From contig CM052355.1 of assembly GCA_028551475.1 (NCBI GenBank), positions 8,866,001 through 8,930,000 on the forward strand: a stretch of DNA of 64,000 nucleotides, given 5' to 3'. The DNA comes from Casuarina equisetifolia. Taxonomy: Eukaryota > Streptophyta > Magnoliopsida > Fagales > Casuarinaceae. The position numbers and the translations under genes were made by a program. Each line of letters opens with the position of its first letter. Positions within the stretch are counted from its first letter, which is position 1. Positions 14,249 to 27,669 of the stretch are shown in pieces. The notes beneath the pieces were generated by a model. It saw only the letters and a program-made list of their open reading frames with translations, ran no database searches and was not told where the DNA came from.

Positions 14249-17200
14249 ATGGATGGCATTCATGGGAGTAGTGCGCGGATGCATGTGGGCGAAGCGCAGC
14301 ATGCACTTCCTGCGCACTACGGACATCATATGAACAATGGAAATGGGATGGATGATGACGATCATGACAGTGGTGATGGGGGTGGTGGTGGATGTGAGGG
14401 CGTGGAAGAGGAGCCGCCGTCTATTAACCTTTCGGATAATCGAGGTGCAATGGTGGAACATGGCGGTGGTGTTGGCAGTGGTGGCGACAATGGTGACCAG
14501 CTCACATTGTCCTTTCAGGGTCAGGTCTATGTGTTTGATGCTGTATCACCGGAAAAGGTGATTTCATTTCCCAAATAATTAAATTTCCGCTACTGTTGCT
14601 TTCTGTATCTTATCCGATGCATTAGATTCAGGCGTTTATTACTTGGGGGTGGAAGTACATGGTTTTCAGATGCTCAAACATGCTCAAGGCAGTAACTTAA
14701 GATGTTTATGTACGAAGATGATGTAAAAAATCTCACAATAATGTATTAATTGGAGACTTTCAATTTGTAAATAGATCGATATTCTGCATTTGAATGTTTC
14801 AATATTGAAAAAGGTATGATTTATGCAACCCAACAAGGGGGTGTTGTATCTAACAAAATGATAGCCATGCAATCAAAGTGACATGAATGTGTTGACATCA
14901 AGACACGTGATAAGTTGGGAATGAATTTTAGGTGCTTCTGATACATGGTACGTAGTTATGAAGAGATGTGGTTATAGAGATGAGGGTTTGCAATCATTTA
15001 TCTAGGGCTGTAAAACAATTTGATCTGGTCGAGCTTAGTTGGAGATCCACTGTTGAAAGGGTCTGCTCAGGCAAAACTTTGATCCAAGATCAATCTCAAG
15101 TGCCACTTTACTTGGCTTGACTTGACTTGATCTTTAATCCATAAAATTCAAGCTACTTGAGCGCAACTGTAGATCAGGTAGTTGCTTGAGCTTGGCTAGA
15201 AATAATGGGGCTTCTTAAAAAGCTGTGAAGTAATTGAGCCAATCTTGTGACCTTTTCCTTTGCTTTACTTGGTTTATGTTAGTCAATTCAACTTACTTGA
15301 ACTTGACTCAAGATCAGGTTTTGTAAATAGCTACTTAAGATTATTTGAACGGTTGGTGAGTTGGGCTTAAGCCTCATAACACTCAGCTGGTTTGTGGGCC
15401 TAGTGTGATGGAAGTGTTACTTGTGCAGATGATTGTCAAAGTGAAAGAAAGTGTTTATAGCTGGGTATTGTGAATCCATTTTCCTTCTCTTTTTTTTCAG
15501 AGATTGGATTTGATTGATAAACTTGTTATATAGCTACTATTATGCCATTTTGATGTAGTTGCTATGCTTTTGTTCTGTAAGTTGCTGTTTGACACATGTT
15601 TTACAACTTAATCCATCAAGAAAAATACAATATGAATCTTTTTTTTTCCCCTTTAGTATAATGGTTAGCAATTAATGATCAATGTAGGTGTTGTCTATCT
15701 TTTCTTCTCAACAGTATGGAGAAGACCTTCTAATTGTTTCAAGGTATCTCACTTAGGTTCAAGCAGTGCTTTTGTTACTGGGGGGTCGTGAAGTACCTCC
15801 AAGCATCCCTGCCATCCCAGTAACACTGCATCAAAATAACCGGGTACTGTTATGTTTTCTGGGTGTTCTTGTAATTTACTACGTGTGCCATCTACCCTGC
15901 TAACAAAGAATTCAACCAGGGACTTTCTAGTGCTCCACAACGGTTCAGTGTGCCTCAGAGATTGGCCTCACTTATTAGATTTCGTGAAAAGCGAAAGGAA
16001 CGGAATTTTGACAAGAAGATTCGTTACACTGTCCGTAAAGAGGTAGCACTTAGGTATGTTCTTTGCCTTTATCAAACTTACATAAACTGTTTCTGGAAAA
16101 TTATTTTTATATAGGCACTAAGAGCTACTTTTATTACAATCTAGAAACTCCAACTGGAAAAGCGTTAGATGTTTCTGCCAATAGAATTGCAAAGAATAGG
16201 GCTTCTAGATGAAGGATTTAATGTCGGACTGTCACAAAGTATCCTCTATTTTTGAAACTAGCTACATTGATGATGTGTTCCACAACAAAGGGATAGAAGT
16301 CTTAGTATTTTGATCTTGTGTGCAATGTGCATTATGGTTTATACCATAAAGTTTGATTGCTTGGCATAAATACAGTGCAGCATGTAGCTCATTTTCAAAG
16401 TCACATTCTGATGCATGAGCCCCTGAAAAGTTGTGCCAAGTAGTATGGTAGCTTGTTTAATATCCAGAAAGTTTGCTTTGGTTGATTAGTTGCTTCATCA
16501 TGCTTTTTGTAGAAAGAATTCTTTAGTTAATTAAAGGATTTTTGTAATATGCCAGACCTAGAAATGTTACTCATTTTTGCTAATTTGATAGATGATTACT
16601 AGGAACGAGTCTTGCAAAGAAAGTTTGAACTGCTTTAGGGAAATGGTATGAAAGTGCATGGATTAGGTGAGTGTTATTTTTTATGGTAATATATAAAGTG
16701 AACCAAAGCTGTCCAAGTTCAATATATATATATATATATTGTCAAGGTTGCTAGAAGCCCTAGTTTTACCCATGAAAACTCCTAAGAGGGATGGAATGGA
16801 GACCCTTGTGCCATCTGTTCACTTTTCAGCAAGATCCCAAATTTTCTTCTAGCTTTGCTCAAGCCAATCAATGTTGAAAGACTCCTCTACGTCTTCACTA
16901 TGCATGTTTCACGAGACTTGTTTTGCATCTTTTTCAACAGAGCAAGGTAAGACCTAAACTGAGATATATATTATAGGATTTGAAAGAAAAACTAGTAGTT
17001 TTATGGATTAGAAAGTGGTTTCGCAAAGAAGAGTCATACATCACAAGAATAGTAAAAAATGTTGTTTTGGAAAACCTTCCAAAGTCTGGATTGAGTAAAC
17101 ATGAAAGATGGATTTTTGAAAAACCATCCAAAGCCCTGAATTGATAAAAATTGGAAAGTTAACCTGGAATGGAGTTTTTATATAATGTTTTAGAGTTTCC

Positions 17201-20200
17201 AGAGATATTGGGTTTAAGAAGCCAGAAATGTGTCATAGATTTCTGTCCCTTGAAAAACAGAAGCTCTAGAAAGCAGATCTTAGTTTTTGGTATATTTGAA
17301 ATTCTACAGATAGGTCACAAAATTTTGAGGGGATACCATAACGCAAAAATGGTATTACAACAATAAATTGGTGATTTTTTTTGAAGGGGTTATATAAACT
17401 CTATCCCTGTATAAGAATTTTGGAATGTTGTAGTTCTGGAAAACTAGTTTGAAATTCTTCAAAAGAGAAATGTTTCTAAACCTGTTTCATGGAAAACTGT
17501 GTTAAAAATTTGAGTGATATGAATCTTAATGATGAAATGTTAAACTGTCTTTAGTTCATGGACAGTAACAAAGAGTCGGGAAGTTATTCCTTGTTAGTGT
17601 ATGGGTTTGTAAATGTACCGCACAAAAAGAGAAGAGGCGGCTGAGGGAAAGAAATAGGCTTTGGATGGAGAGTTGAAATCAAAGATTAATTATTTTACTC
17701 AAGATAGGTTTTCCTGGAAAAACTATTTGGAGTTGAATTGTTATGGTTAATGAGAGGGGCATGCATCATGATTGATGTATAGGTATTGAATTATGATGGT
17801 AGTAATTTTGGGAATGCTCAGTAAAATTGAGGTAAGTAGGTTTGATTGAGCTATAATCTCAACGTCTGGATGCATATGAGTCCTACTTCTGCATTTTCTT
17901 TCCTCAGTTTTGGTATCCACAACCCAAGTTTTTGATTTTGCTCCACCATGGATTCAACACGGCCTGTCCATGCAATCTCCTCTGTGGATAGGGCTAAGCT
18001 ATATAAGTCTGGAGTGGTTACTGAATCTACTTTTCTATTGGTCATATTTGCAATCTCTATCGGAAGTTGAAGATAGTTACATTATAGACCAAGATTTCAT
18101 CAAATCCTTAGAGCATGAGGTGTAGCCATCTTTGAGTTTGGATTGTTGCTAACCCTAGGAAAGACATGGAAACTTGTTTATCTTACAAGGAATGTAAGTT
18201 TTCCACTTGTAGCTTTCCATTTTTTAAATAAAAAAACATAAGACTGCTGTGTTCTTATGGCACTGGGGATCTTACAACTTGTCTAGGAATTCATTAGCTT
18301 TTAGTTGAATACATTCCTTTCATGAACTAAAGTACTGAAGCATTCAGGTATTTAGAAACAAAGAGTTGTGATAGAGGTGGTGACTATATGCAATTAGGAA
18401 GCTCTCGCCCCAACTTGGTGAAGATCCATCATGTGATATATGGAATAAAATTCATTCCTGTCGTTTTTGTGTCAGACATGTATTTAAGTATTGTGGTCTT
18501 CAGAATGGTGAAGATCCATTCTGCCTGTGTCAGCATGTTGCTCCAGTATTTTATACACAGCCTGTGGGAAGCCCAGAGAAGGAGGGGAGTGGTGTAGGTT
18601 GGTGGCATTAAAATATTGTGTTGCATGTCGTGAATGGATCTCTGAAGAAAGACATGAGTGGTAGAAGTGAGATGGTTCGGTTCTTTCTTTGTTGGAATAG
18701 AGAGAGAAGGAAGAAGATATCCATCATTTATTCTACTCCCCAACTAAGACCTTGTCAATCCAGATGCCATTCATATAGATTTCTTCTGTTTCTTCTTTGG
18801 TTTTGTTCCCTTGAGGAGCATAGAATCCTTTTGGTTTAATGTTCAGCTGTAGTCCATTTAGCAATGACTACTTTTAATTTTGCTGAACCCTCGACAATGA
18901 GGAGATAAGTAGGCTGTGTCCATTTCAAATTATACTTTGGGCTCCTCTTGTCAATTGATTGGCCGTAGTCCCTCTCTTTAGTGCGGGGCTGCATAGATAT
19001 GTATGGCAAAAGCCCTTCTTCTCCCAAGCCAGATGACTTGGGCCATGTGAGTTTTTGCTTCCTGATGTCAAATTTGAATCAGTTTAATCTTGATATAGAC
19101 TAGACTGCCTTAGCTTGTTATCTTGGGTCCTTTTGTTTGCATTTGTATCAACAGATGTTTAAATGCTTCTAGACTACTGATTGGAGGCAATTTGTTAACC
19201 TTGAAATGTGGGAATCCAATTGTAGGAATAAAGAAGTTAAACAGAGGTTATCTTTTTAAAAAGAAATAGTATTTTAGTTGGGAGGATGAAGTCAGATTTG
19301 AGATTGCACATTTTAATGTACTAAAGGTGTTAACCATAAGAGCCAGTTGGATTGACTTGCTGTCATCATGGCTTCAGTAGGGTCTTGAGAGCCTTCACAG
19401 TCCTGATATTGAAATTGTAGTTGTTTATATGCTTGCATGTAATGTGGATAAAACTCTCTGGTTTTCATCGATCTAAATTAATACTAGCTTGTATCTGCCT
19501 CCCATTTTTGGTAATTCAACTAAAGGCCATTCCAATATCTGCACCTTGTGCTTGGAGGCAATTCTTAGACCTTGAAAATCTGGGACCCAATTTTGTTGAA
19601 ATTAAAGAAGCCTCAAAGAGGTTAGCCTCTCAAAAGCAATGTTACACTTTGGTTTGAGGTTTGAGGATATAGTCTACTTTTGTCCTTGTATAGTGTAGTG
19701 CTACTGATATTTAATTAATTATACCCAAGGTTGATTCATGGCTTGATGCTGTTGCCTATTTGGATCTGGCTTGATCTTTGATTGGAAGAATTTATAGGAG
19801 TTTCATCCTTAAAGGCCAAAGTATGATTTGTGTCTGGTCTTCTTCATTGTCTATGACTCCATTATGTCAATTACCATAAGTCCTTGATCTTTTATTGACT
19901 TTGTGCTTGAATCACAATTGTCCTGTGGAGCTCATCCTTTCCTTCAGTGACTAACTAGCAAGAACCCCAAAAAGTCATTTTGTAGTTTCTATTACATTGT
20001 TACTTTTGCCCGTTTAGTATTCTGTTGTTTTAATTTAGATGTTCTGCTCAGTCAGTCGTAGAATGGGCTGTGTATTAATGGATGGTGTTTTTCTATTTGT
20101 AACTGCAATATTTATAATTGCTAACTTCTGCTGTCACTCTTTTAGGATGCAACGTAATAAAGGCCAGTTTACATCTTCTAAGTCCAATAATGATGATTCA

Positions 20201-23200
20201 GTGTCAGCCGCAACAAGTTGGGGCTCAAGCGAGAGCTGGGGTCATGATGTTAATGTATCCCAGCATCAGGAGATTGTGTAAGTTCGCATATTTTATTTGG
20301 CATCTGTGATATCTACCTTTAATTAATGGTCTATTTATGAAGACCCTTTGAAACATGACTGCAACATGAGTAACGCAAAGTATCTCCAAAGCTGAAGAAA
20401 TTCCAAAGAATGCACTAAATATTTAAGATGGACTTAACTGAAAATATCTCAGAAGCTATTACCTACTAGTACAAAAAAACTTAAATATATAAATAATTTA
20501 GCTTTTATTCTTGTCAACAGCAGCATTACTTGTCACTGTTTGCAGTATCACACTGTATATAGCGATGCTGTATTAACTCTTAACATTCTCAGTAATGTTA
20601 TAAATTTCTGCTGGTTGTTGCTGACAGAGTTGCATACTTTTTGGATTGTACTTTGTCCACACTAAAGCTTTCTCATTCACGTATTTCAGTATGCATATTG
20701 TGCGTCTCTTGATGCCTGCTGCTCTGTACAAGCTTCTTATGTGGCATCGACTTTTGCATACTGTACAGCATTTATTGTCTGTCACACGAATTCAACATCC
20801 TTGATCTGAATCTTTTGATTGTGGCCATTTTGTGGAATATGCTGTTTCATAATTTCTGCTCTGTTTTTTCAGAAAATAAAAAATGAAGCTTTATGTGAAG
20901 TATTCTTCATTTTGATTTTTCATGTTATTATTTGTGACTCCAGTTTCTTGTCGTACTTTAGGCTATAGCAGTGGATCTTTCCTTTTGTTCTCTGTTGCTT
21001 TTCATGGTAAAGATCAAATGTTTTTTGCAATCATAATTTACTCTTCATTTGCTGTGGTATGTTTCTTCTGCATCCCGTGTCTGCAAAATGATGAACGGAA
21101 ATCTCTTAACTATTGCTACAACACTATGCAACCTGTGTTTTATAGGGTAACCTGATGATATTTGATAAGTTTCTTTGTGCAATTTACTAGTTTGTTCTTT
21201 GTTGCATTTTAATGTATGTTACAGATTGTACGTGCAGCATATTGTATTATTTGTAACTTTATTTTCTCCCAATACAGGAAAAAGAGGAAAAATTGTACCA
21301 TGCTTAACTATAGTGTGATTTTAACAAGGTATCTTTAGAAAACAAGGAAAAATTATTCTTGCATATTAACATATGCTGTAAAGATTCTGTTTGGAGTTTC
21401 TTGCTAGTTTTCATTTCTAGTGATTTATCTAGGAGCCTATATGTTCAAGATGTGACGTCCTTTTCTTGTTATTTGAATTCACGAAGAATGTTCGGTTACA
21501 CTTGGTCCAGATTTGATTGAGTTAAATTTCACAGTTTAAAGTCTATGGTTGTAGTAGTAGGATTAATTGTTTCTCAACTTGAAGAGCAGCTTCAATATCT
21601 TGGGAAGTCATATCTTTCTTGAGATGTCTCTTCCCCCTCTTCATTTTCTTTTTTCAAAGTAAACCTTTTGCTTAGATTCCATTCAAGCTACTAAGAGTTG
21701 ACTTTTATATTTCTAGCATTTGCACAGAGGGTTACAGTCAAAGAGAAAATAAAAGGGTTAGGATAACACTTGGCATGCTTGTGAAACATTATGCATGTTT
21801 GTCATCATTAATGAGGGATTTTCCACTTAACAGTTGCATCTGAGTAGCTACACAAAAGGTTCAGTACCCAATTGCTACATGTGTATTGACATAACAATGA
21901 TGCGTGGTCCCTTAAGATCTCATGAGGGCCAATGGATTACAAAAGAATCTTTAGAAGTGAATTCAGTTTCTAAAATGTAAATACCACACTGAACAGTTTC
22001 ATAGAGGAGGAAAGTATTGAGAGTCCACAATCTAGAAGAAGACATCGTTTTAGACATTGCAGTCTGTTGAAAAAGCTAAAAAGGTAAATTAATGAAAGAT
22101 ATAAAAGAGTAATGTAATGGCTTGGGTTGATGCAAATTGGTGCCCAATTAATAGAAACCTATCTTCCAGGTCTGCAGCTTCTACTTGCCCTTGAACAAGG
22201 TTCAGAAAATGGTAAGAAATAATACCTGACTATTTCTTTTGTCCAAATTGGCCTCCGTTGCTAGCTCTTATCTGTTTTCCATACATTTTAAGTATTATAT
22301 CAAAGGAAATTATACAAAAGCAAAGGGCGGTTCTTCAGAGGAAACGAAATGAGAAATTAATTTGCAATGCATCTGAAAGGAAAAAGGGAGCAACCTTCCT
22401 AAAAGCTGGCTCAATCCCCTTCACATGACAAGAAGTGCAGACAGGATGGGCCTATTGAGTGAGTTTCTCCATCAAGAGTTGCCATGATTTTTGAAGGAAC
22501 CAATCCTGAGGTAGTTAAAGGCTATAAGGACTACTGATTATTTCCTAACACAAATATGATACCTTGAATCTCCATACACGCATGTTGGAGCTGCTGGATT
22601 ACCTTCAGAAAACATGGAATTTATCTCATGTCAAACCCTGCATAGTATTGCTGATAGCAAACCTTAAGGATCAAAATAAATCCAAATCAAAGCTTGTGCC
22701 TGCCAATTTCCATTTTAAGATGCCTCTAAAAGTTTCATTATTGGTTTATTGGGTAAAAATCAGTGGACTTCAATGCCAAATAGAAACAAACTAGGACAAG
22801 TGATAGTAAGCTTTTTGAGAGAGGATGTAATAGGGCATATGTGTTGTTTCAGTAGGGATAAAGAGGATAAGTTTAGCATCTATGACGTCATTGTCTAACA
22901 GCGGGTTGTTTATTGTCATTGATCTTCTGATTGTCATGGTTCGTTTCATGATGCCCCAGATGGTTGTTGAGTTACTTGTGTTGCCAAGGAAGATTAGACA
23001 GCACCAAAGTAGCTTGAATTAGCTTTCGAATTAAAATTTTGTATCACCTATGTGCAATCCACTAGTACGCCTTTTCCTTTCAGTTACTGAAAGTGGGATG
23101 TTGTAGCTTGCACCTGATAAAGAGGGCTATCCAAGCCATAGATAGCATTCGAGTGTACATGGTTGACTGCCAATTGTTTCTGTGCAAACTTTGGGGTAGA

Positions 23201-24235
23201 TTTTCTTCTTTCTTCTTTCTCTTTTCTCTTTCTTTCTCTCTCTTCCTTCCCCCACCCTTTCTTGTAGGTAGTCTTTAGATTGACATCAATGTGTTTGTGC
23301 ACACGTATATCTTCCAATCCAAACCTTAATTTGTTTGTATTCCTTTGTGACGTTGTTCTCTATGTGCATGTGGTGAATATCACCTTGAGTGGCCTTGGGA
23401 ACTACAATAAAGCCTTTACTGACACATTGGATTAATAAATCACGCATCTCCTTTCTGCAAACTGTTCTTTATATGATAAGTCTGTCGTCTATTTCATGCC
23501 TTTAGGATTCTCGTTGAACTTGTCTAGCTTAATCATTTCTATCTGATTATGTCTGTGATGTTTCCCTTTAAATCTTTTCAGCTGTCGGCATTGTGGCATC
23601 AGTGAGAAGTCTACACCAATGATGCGACGTGGACCTCAAGGGCCAAGGACCCTTTGCAATGCATGTGGGCTAATGTGGGCAAACAAGGTAAATATAGGTG
23701 GCAATGTTTATGCTTCATCTAATGCAAGTAGAGATTTCCCAGATTGGTGATTTTGAAATAGCGTGATTATATGTATTAAAGCCAGCGGTGCTTTGAATAA
23801 GAATCTTGTTTCTTTCTTCTTTTGTTTAATGTTTGGGTAATAATAGGTTCATAAATTCTCTTTTCCTCCCAGTTGGCATGTTTTTGCGCCCTTAGATTGT
23901 TTTATATGCAAGAAATAAATTTCCTGTCATCGAAGAAAAGCTCCTGTTATTCGTAAAATCACTCTTAACCCCTATCACTGTAGGGAACTCTGAGGGACCT
24001 CTCCAGAGCAGCACCACAAGCGGGTCATGGTTCTTTAAAAAGGGATGAGGTGCGCAATCACTATGAAAACATGGTTATATATCTTGCCTGGATGCGGATC
24101 AAGAAACAATTTACTCTTTGGTTGAGGTACTTTATCTGTTCACCTTATCTCGATTTGCTTGTTTTGCAGAATGGAAATTTTGAGGCCAACCAAATGGCAG
24201 TTATTACAGGAAACGTTAGTGATTCTTTGAGATAG
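14249..24235 (+). CDS. GATA transcription factor with TIFY and CCT domains (ZIM/GATA24-28-like)
   Basis: Seven coding exons give a 299-residue protein, the usual size for this family: 14249-14557, 15757-15843, 15920-16053, 20146-20277, 23582-23687, 23984-24049 and 24170-24235 (stop TAG). Residues 1-83 are acidic, Gly/His-rich and low complexity. A TIFY motif ([12 protein letters not shown]) starts near residue 86 and is completed in exon 2. The CCT domain spans about 141-183 ([20 protein letters not shown], then [10 protein letters not shown]). One GATA zinc finger, CX2CX20CX2C, lies at about 222-249 (CRHC...CNAC). This architecture is plant-specific. Members bind GATA-type promoter sites in the nucleus and act in light and stress responses. 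Introns 3 and 4 are long (4.1 and 3.3 kb). The start is the first ATG in the exon and gives a frame continuous into the TIFY motif. A truncated, dead duplicate begins at 47,406. Confidence 0.93.
18002..23800. repeat. Duplicated block: GATA intron 3 to exon 5 (source copy)
   Basis: Aligns to 47,406-64,000 after subtracting the two retrotransposons. A by-eye count over about 235 intronic bases (20,281-20,520 against 55,580-55,820) gives about 13 substitutions, so roughly 5 percent divergence. About 290 bp near 21,370-21,658 is present here but missing from the duplicate. Confidence 0.9.
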
Positions 24236-24775
24236 CTTTCTTGCCTTTGGCCGGATACAGGAATTTAATGACCTATTACATTAATTTCGAGGATGGTTCT
24301 GCTGCACCCATTACATTAATTTCGCAGTGGCATGAGCTTCCTGCAATTGAATTTGGCTGTGTTTTGGATAGATGCTATTTCTGCTTCTTCAAGAGACAGC
24401 TTTGCAGAATTCTGATTCATTTGGGACAAGCCAGGCTCCATTACTTCCTAATTCGGATAGAATAAGGTTTTGTCTATAAACAGTTGTTCCAATTGGCGAA
24501 TGTCCAAAGCATCTGAAACGTGCTTTTTTGTGCACTAGCGTTATTTAAAGTTTTAGTGAATTGATAAGTCGATGATTCCATCTAATCCGTTTGTATTTCT
24601 GAGAACAACCACTATGTGGATCGTAGTCTGAGAGTAAGTGTGGTCTATTTTTCTCCCTTCCTTTTGTAACTTTTTTAGTTTGTGGCACCACTACAGGCTA
24701 GTATAACTTGAAGAACGTGAAAAGAACAAGAAAGCATACACGTGCAAAAGAATCTCACCCAAACTTGATAAATGG
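24236..24775 (+). other. 3' flank of the GATA gene
   Basis: This is probable 3' UTR followed by the boundary with the LRR relic. A 16-bp motif (cattacattaatttcg-like) occurs twice, near 24276 and 24310. I find no NB-ARC domain here, so the adjacent LRR segment has no visible N-terminal partner. Confidence 0.55.
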
Positions 24776-25476
24776 TTGAAACAATTCCGAACTGATTCGA
24801 ATTCTCCCTCAAATGATGGTGCTAGTCTTTGTGAATTTAAAGAGCTAAATAATTTGGGAGGAAGTATGATAATTTGGAATTTGAGACATTCAAAAGATGT
24901 CGCAGCAGAATATATGGCTGTAAATATTAAAGAGAAAATAGGTCTTAGAAGTTTAAAGTTACACTTCTCATCTAGTGATGAAGACCATGACAGTGATGTT
25001 GAGGATAAAGGATATTTAAAGGATTACAGCCACATGCAAATTTGATGGAGCTTGAGATGGATTCTTGTAGGAGTGTAACGCTTCTAAGTTGGATTTTGAA
25101 GATCATGAGTCTTGTGAAATTAAGATTGTCCAGATGTAAGAGTTGTTAATATTTGCCACATGTGAATCAATTGTGTTTTCTTAAAGAACTTTATCTTAAT
25201 AAGATGAATGATTTGACATATATATCTAATTGTAGCAAGTTCTATTCCTCTTCATTGGCAACTATTGAAAATTCTTTTCAAGTACTCTCTGAAATCATGT
25301 TTTTGGATTGTCGAAAACTCAAGGGTTGGTTGGGAGACTCTTCTTTAATGGTTAATAGTGACACTAGACTCTTTTTGTTTCCTGTGCTTTCAAAGGTATT
25401 GATAGAAAGACGTTGTATGTTGACTTTCCTACCATTATCTTAGCAATTGTGTTTCCTTAAGGAAATTTGTCTTAAA

Positions 25477-26613
25477 TGAAAGGTCCCTAATTACCAAAGA
25501 AAGGGGTTGAATTAGGTAATAAAGGTTACAAATTTTTTTTTTACTTGTTTCTTTTTGTCTAATCACAATTAATTAGAAGAAAATAAACAAATAAGTAGAT
25601 AGCCAAGGAAAATAGCACATGAAAATTTGGGAGGTGGTCTGGCCCACAAGTTGGCACTTAATCTACCCTTCTTTAGTTTCCCTACTAAAGCCCTTTCTTA
25701 AAAACAACTATGAATAAGACAAATTATAAGGGATTTTCAATCCCCTTTAAACCCAGAATATAGAAATTTCTCTCCTCGAAATTTTCTATTCTATAGTTCT
25801 TACAATATCAAATATAATATCAATCAAACATAAAACGAATGATTTCAAAGAAAGTCCTAAATCACAATTTCTAAATAATAAGCTCTAAATCGATTCACAC
25901 TTGGACATATTACCAAATGAAGATCATAGTGTAAAATTAATGCAATAGAACTTAATAAAAGCAAGTATGAAACGAAAATCACCGAGTAATTAGAGTGACG
26001 TGATTCAGAATTCATGTTGCATTGCTTGATGTAGCTTTTCAAGAGGTGCCTTTGAAATCAATCGAAACAAATCCTTTATAGACAAATCCTTAAGCTCTTC
26101 CCAAAATTTCTTGTCAATCCAACAGCTAGATTGCAAGATTTTAGCCATTAACTAGGTTTCCTTGAAACGGAAGGCAAGTAGGAGAGAGGAGATTTGCGCT
26201 TTAATTAGAACTTTCGAGTCTTTATGAAACGACGTTATTGCCTTTAATGGTTCAACTTGAATATAATGCGGTTCCTTGTACTCAAACGTGTTCACTCCTG
26301 AGTACAAGGGACAATATGCATAAGTGGAGTGTTTATTCGTAATTGTTATATCAACAATATGCTATTGCTTAACATAATTAATTCCAACAATATTTGAATG
26401 GTTATATCTATAAATGTAAAATTCAAATGACATTAACTCTCATAAATATTCCTTTATAATATGCAAATCAAATCAATCATAATAGAAAGGAAATATTTTA
26501 GTTATATTCAAATCAAATCATAATTCAATTTAGAATAGAACATTTATAGAACAAATCAAATAAAGAAACGAATTTAAAAGTTTTGCATTTATTAAAACTA
26601 AATTTTCCCAACA
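25477..26613. mobile_element. Solo LTR (1,137 bp) inserted in the LRR pseudogene
   Basis: The insert begins TGAAAGGTCCC and ends CCCAACA, so it has TG...CA ends. It is bordered by a 5-bp direct repeat TTAAA at 25472-25476 and 26614-26618. Removing it rejoins LRR coding sequence ('ggaaatttgtc' to 'gagatggatgccttgg'), which matches the paralogous LRR unit at about 26,895-26,930. No internal gag/pol is present and the ends are not repeated inside, so it looks like the product of recombination between two LTRs. Orientation is not determined. Confidence 0.78.
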
Positions 26614-27669
26614 TTAAAGAGATGGATGCCTTGGAATACTTGTTTGATTGTGAAAGGAGCGAGTTTTCTTCCTCTTCATCAGCATCTGCTGAAGATTTTT
26701 TTTCATCAATTTCTAAAATCCATTATGAGATGTGCTCAAAACTCAAAGGGTGGTAGAGAGACTTTTCTTTAAAGGTTGATTGTGACAATGGCCTACACAC
26801 ACTCCCTTTGTTTCCTCAACTTTCAAAAGTATTGATAGAAAATTGACCTATGTTGACTTCTCTACCACTATCTTCGCAATTGTGTCCGCTTAAGAAACTT
26901 CATCTTGTAAAGATGGATGCTTTGGAATATCTATTTGATGATGATAGGAGTCAATTTTCTTCCTTCTTATCTACTAAAGATTTTTATTCATCAGTTTTTG
27001 AAATTTGTCTTGAGGAGTGTCCGAAACTCAAGACTCTTCTTTAAAGTCTGACCATGACAATAGCCATTACATTAAAAAAGTAACGGTAACATCTATCAAT
27101 GGCCGAAGTCCATTCCTTTTATTTCCTCAACTTTCACAAGTACATATTGCAAACTGCCCTAGGTTGACTTCTCTACCATTATCTCCACAGCTGCATTTGC
27201 TTAAGGAAGTTGTTGTTGATGGAATAGATGTTTGGGAATACGTATTTGCTAATGATTGGTGTGGTTCATCGGACTTTGCTAAAGCTTTTTTGCCATCACT
27301 CTTTAAAATCTAGTTTTTATATTGTCTAAATCTCAAAGGGTGGTGGAGAGACTCTTTAGAGGTTGATTGCACATTCCCTTTGTTTCCTAAGCTTTTAGAT
27401 GTAAATTTATTCAATTTCCATTTGTTGACTTCCCCACCACTATCTCTACATATTGAAAGCTTAGTATTGTCCATGTGTAATGCAAAGTTATTAGAGGAGA
27501 TAATGATGGTAAAAATGCCGGCAGGCACAACGAACTCTAGACTTGTTGGCTCTTTGTATGCACCTTCATCAAAGTTAAAGGAAATTTCATTGGAGACACT
27601 TTCAAATCTAGAAACTTTGCAAGAGGAATGGCTGAAAAACCTCACCTCTCTTGAGTATTTGGAAATAGA

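Noticed and set aside
14337..14561. Alternative frame inside GATA exon 1
   Set aside because: Shadow of the TIFY-containing frame.
24236..24776. NB-ARC domain upstream of the LRR relic
   Set aside because: I looked for P-loop, kinase-2 and GLPL motifs in all frames and found none; the fragment is treated as LRR only.
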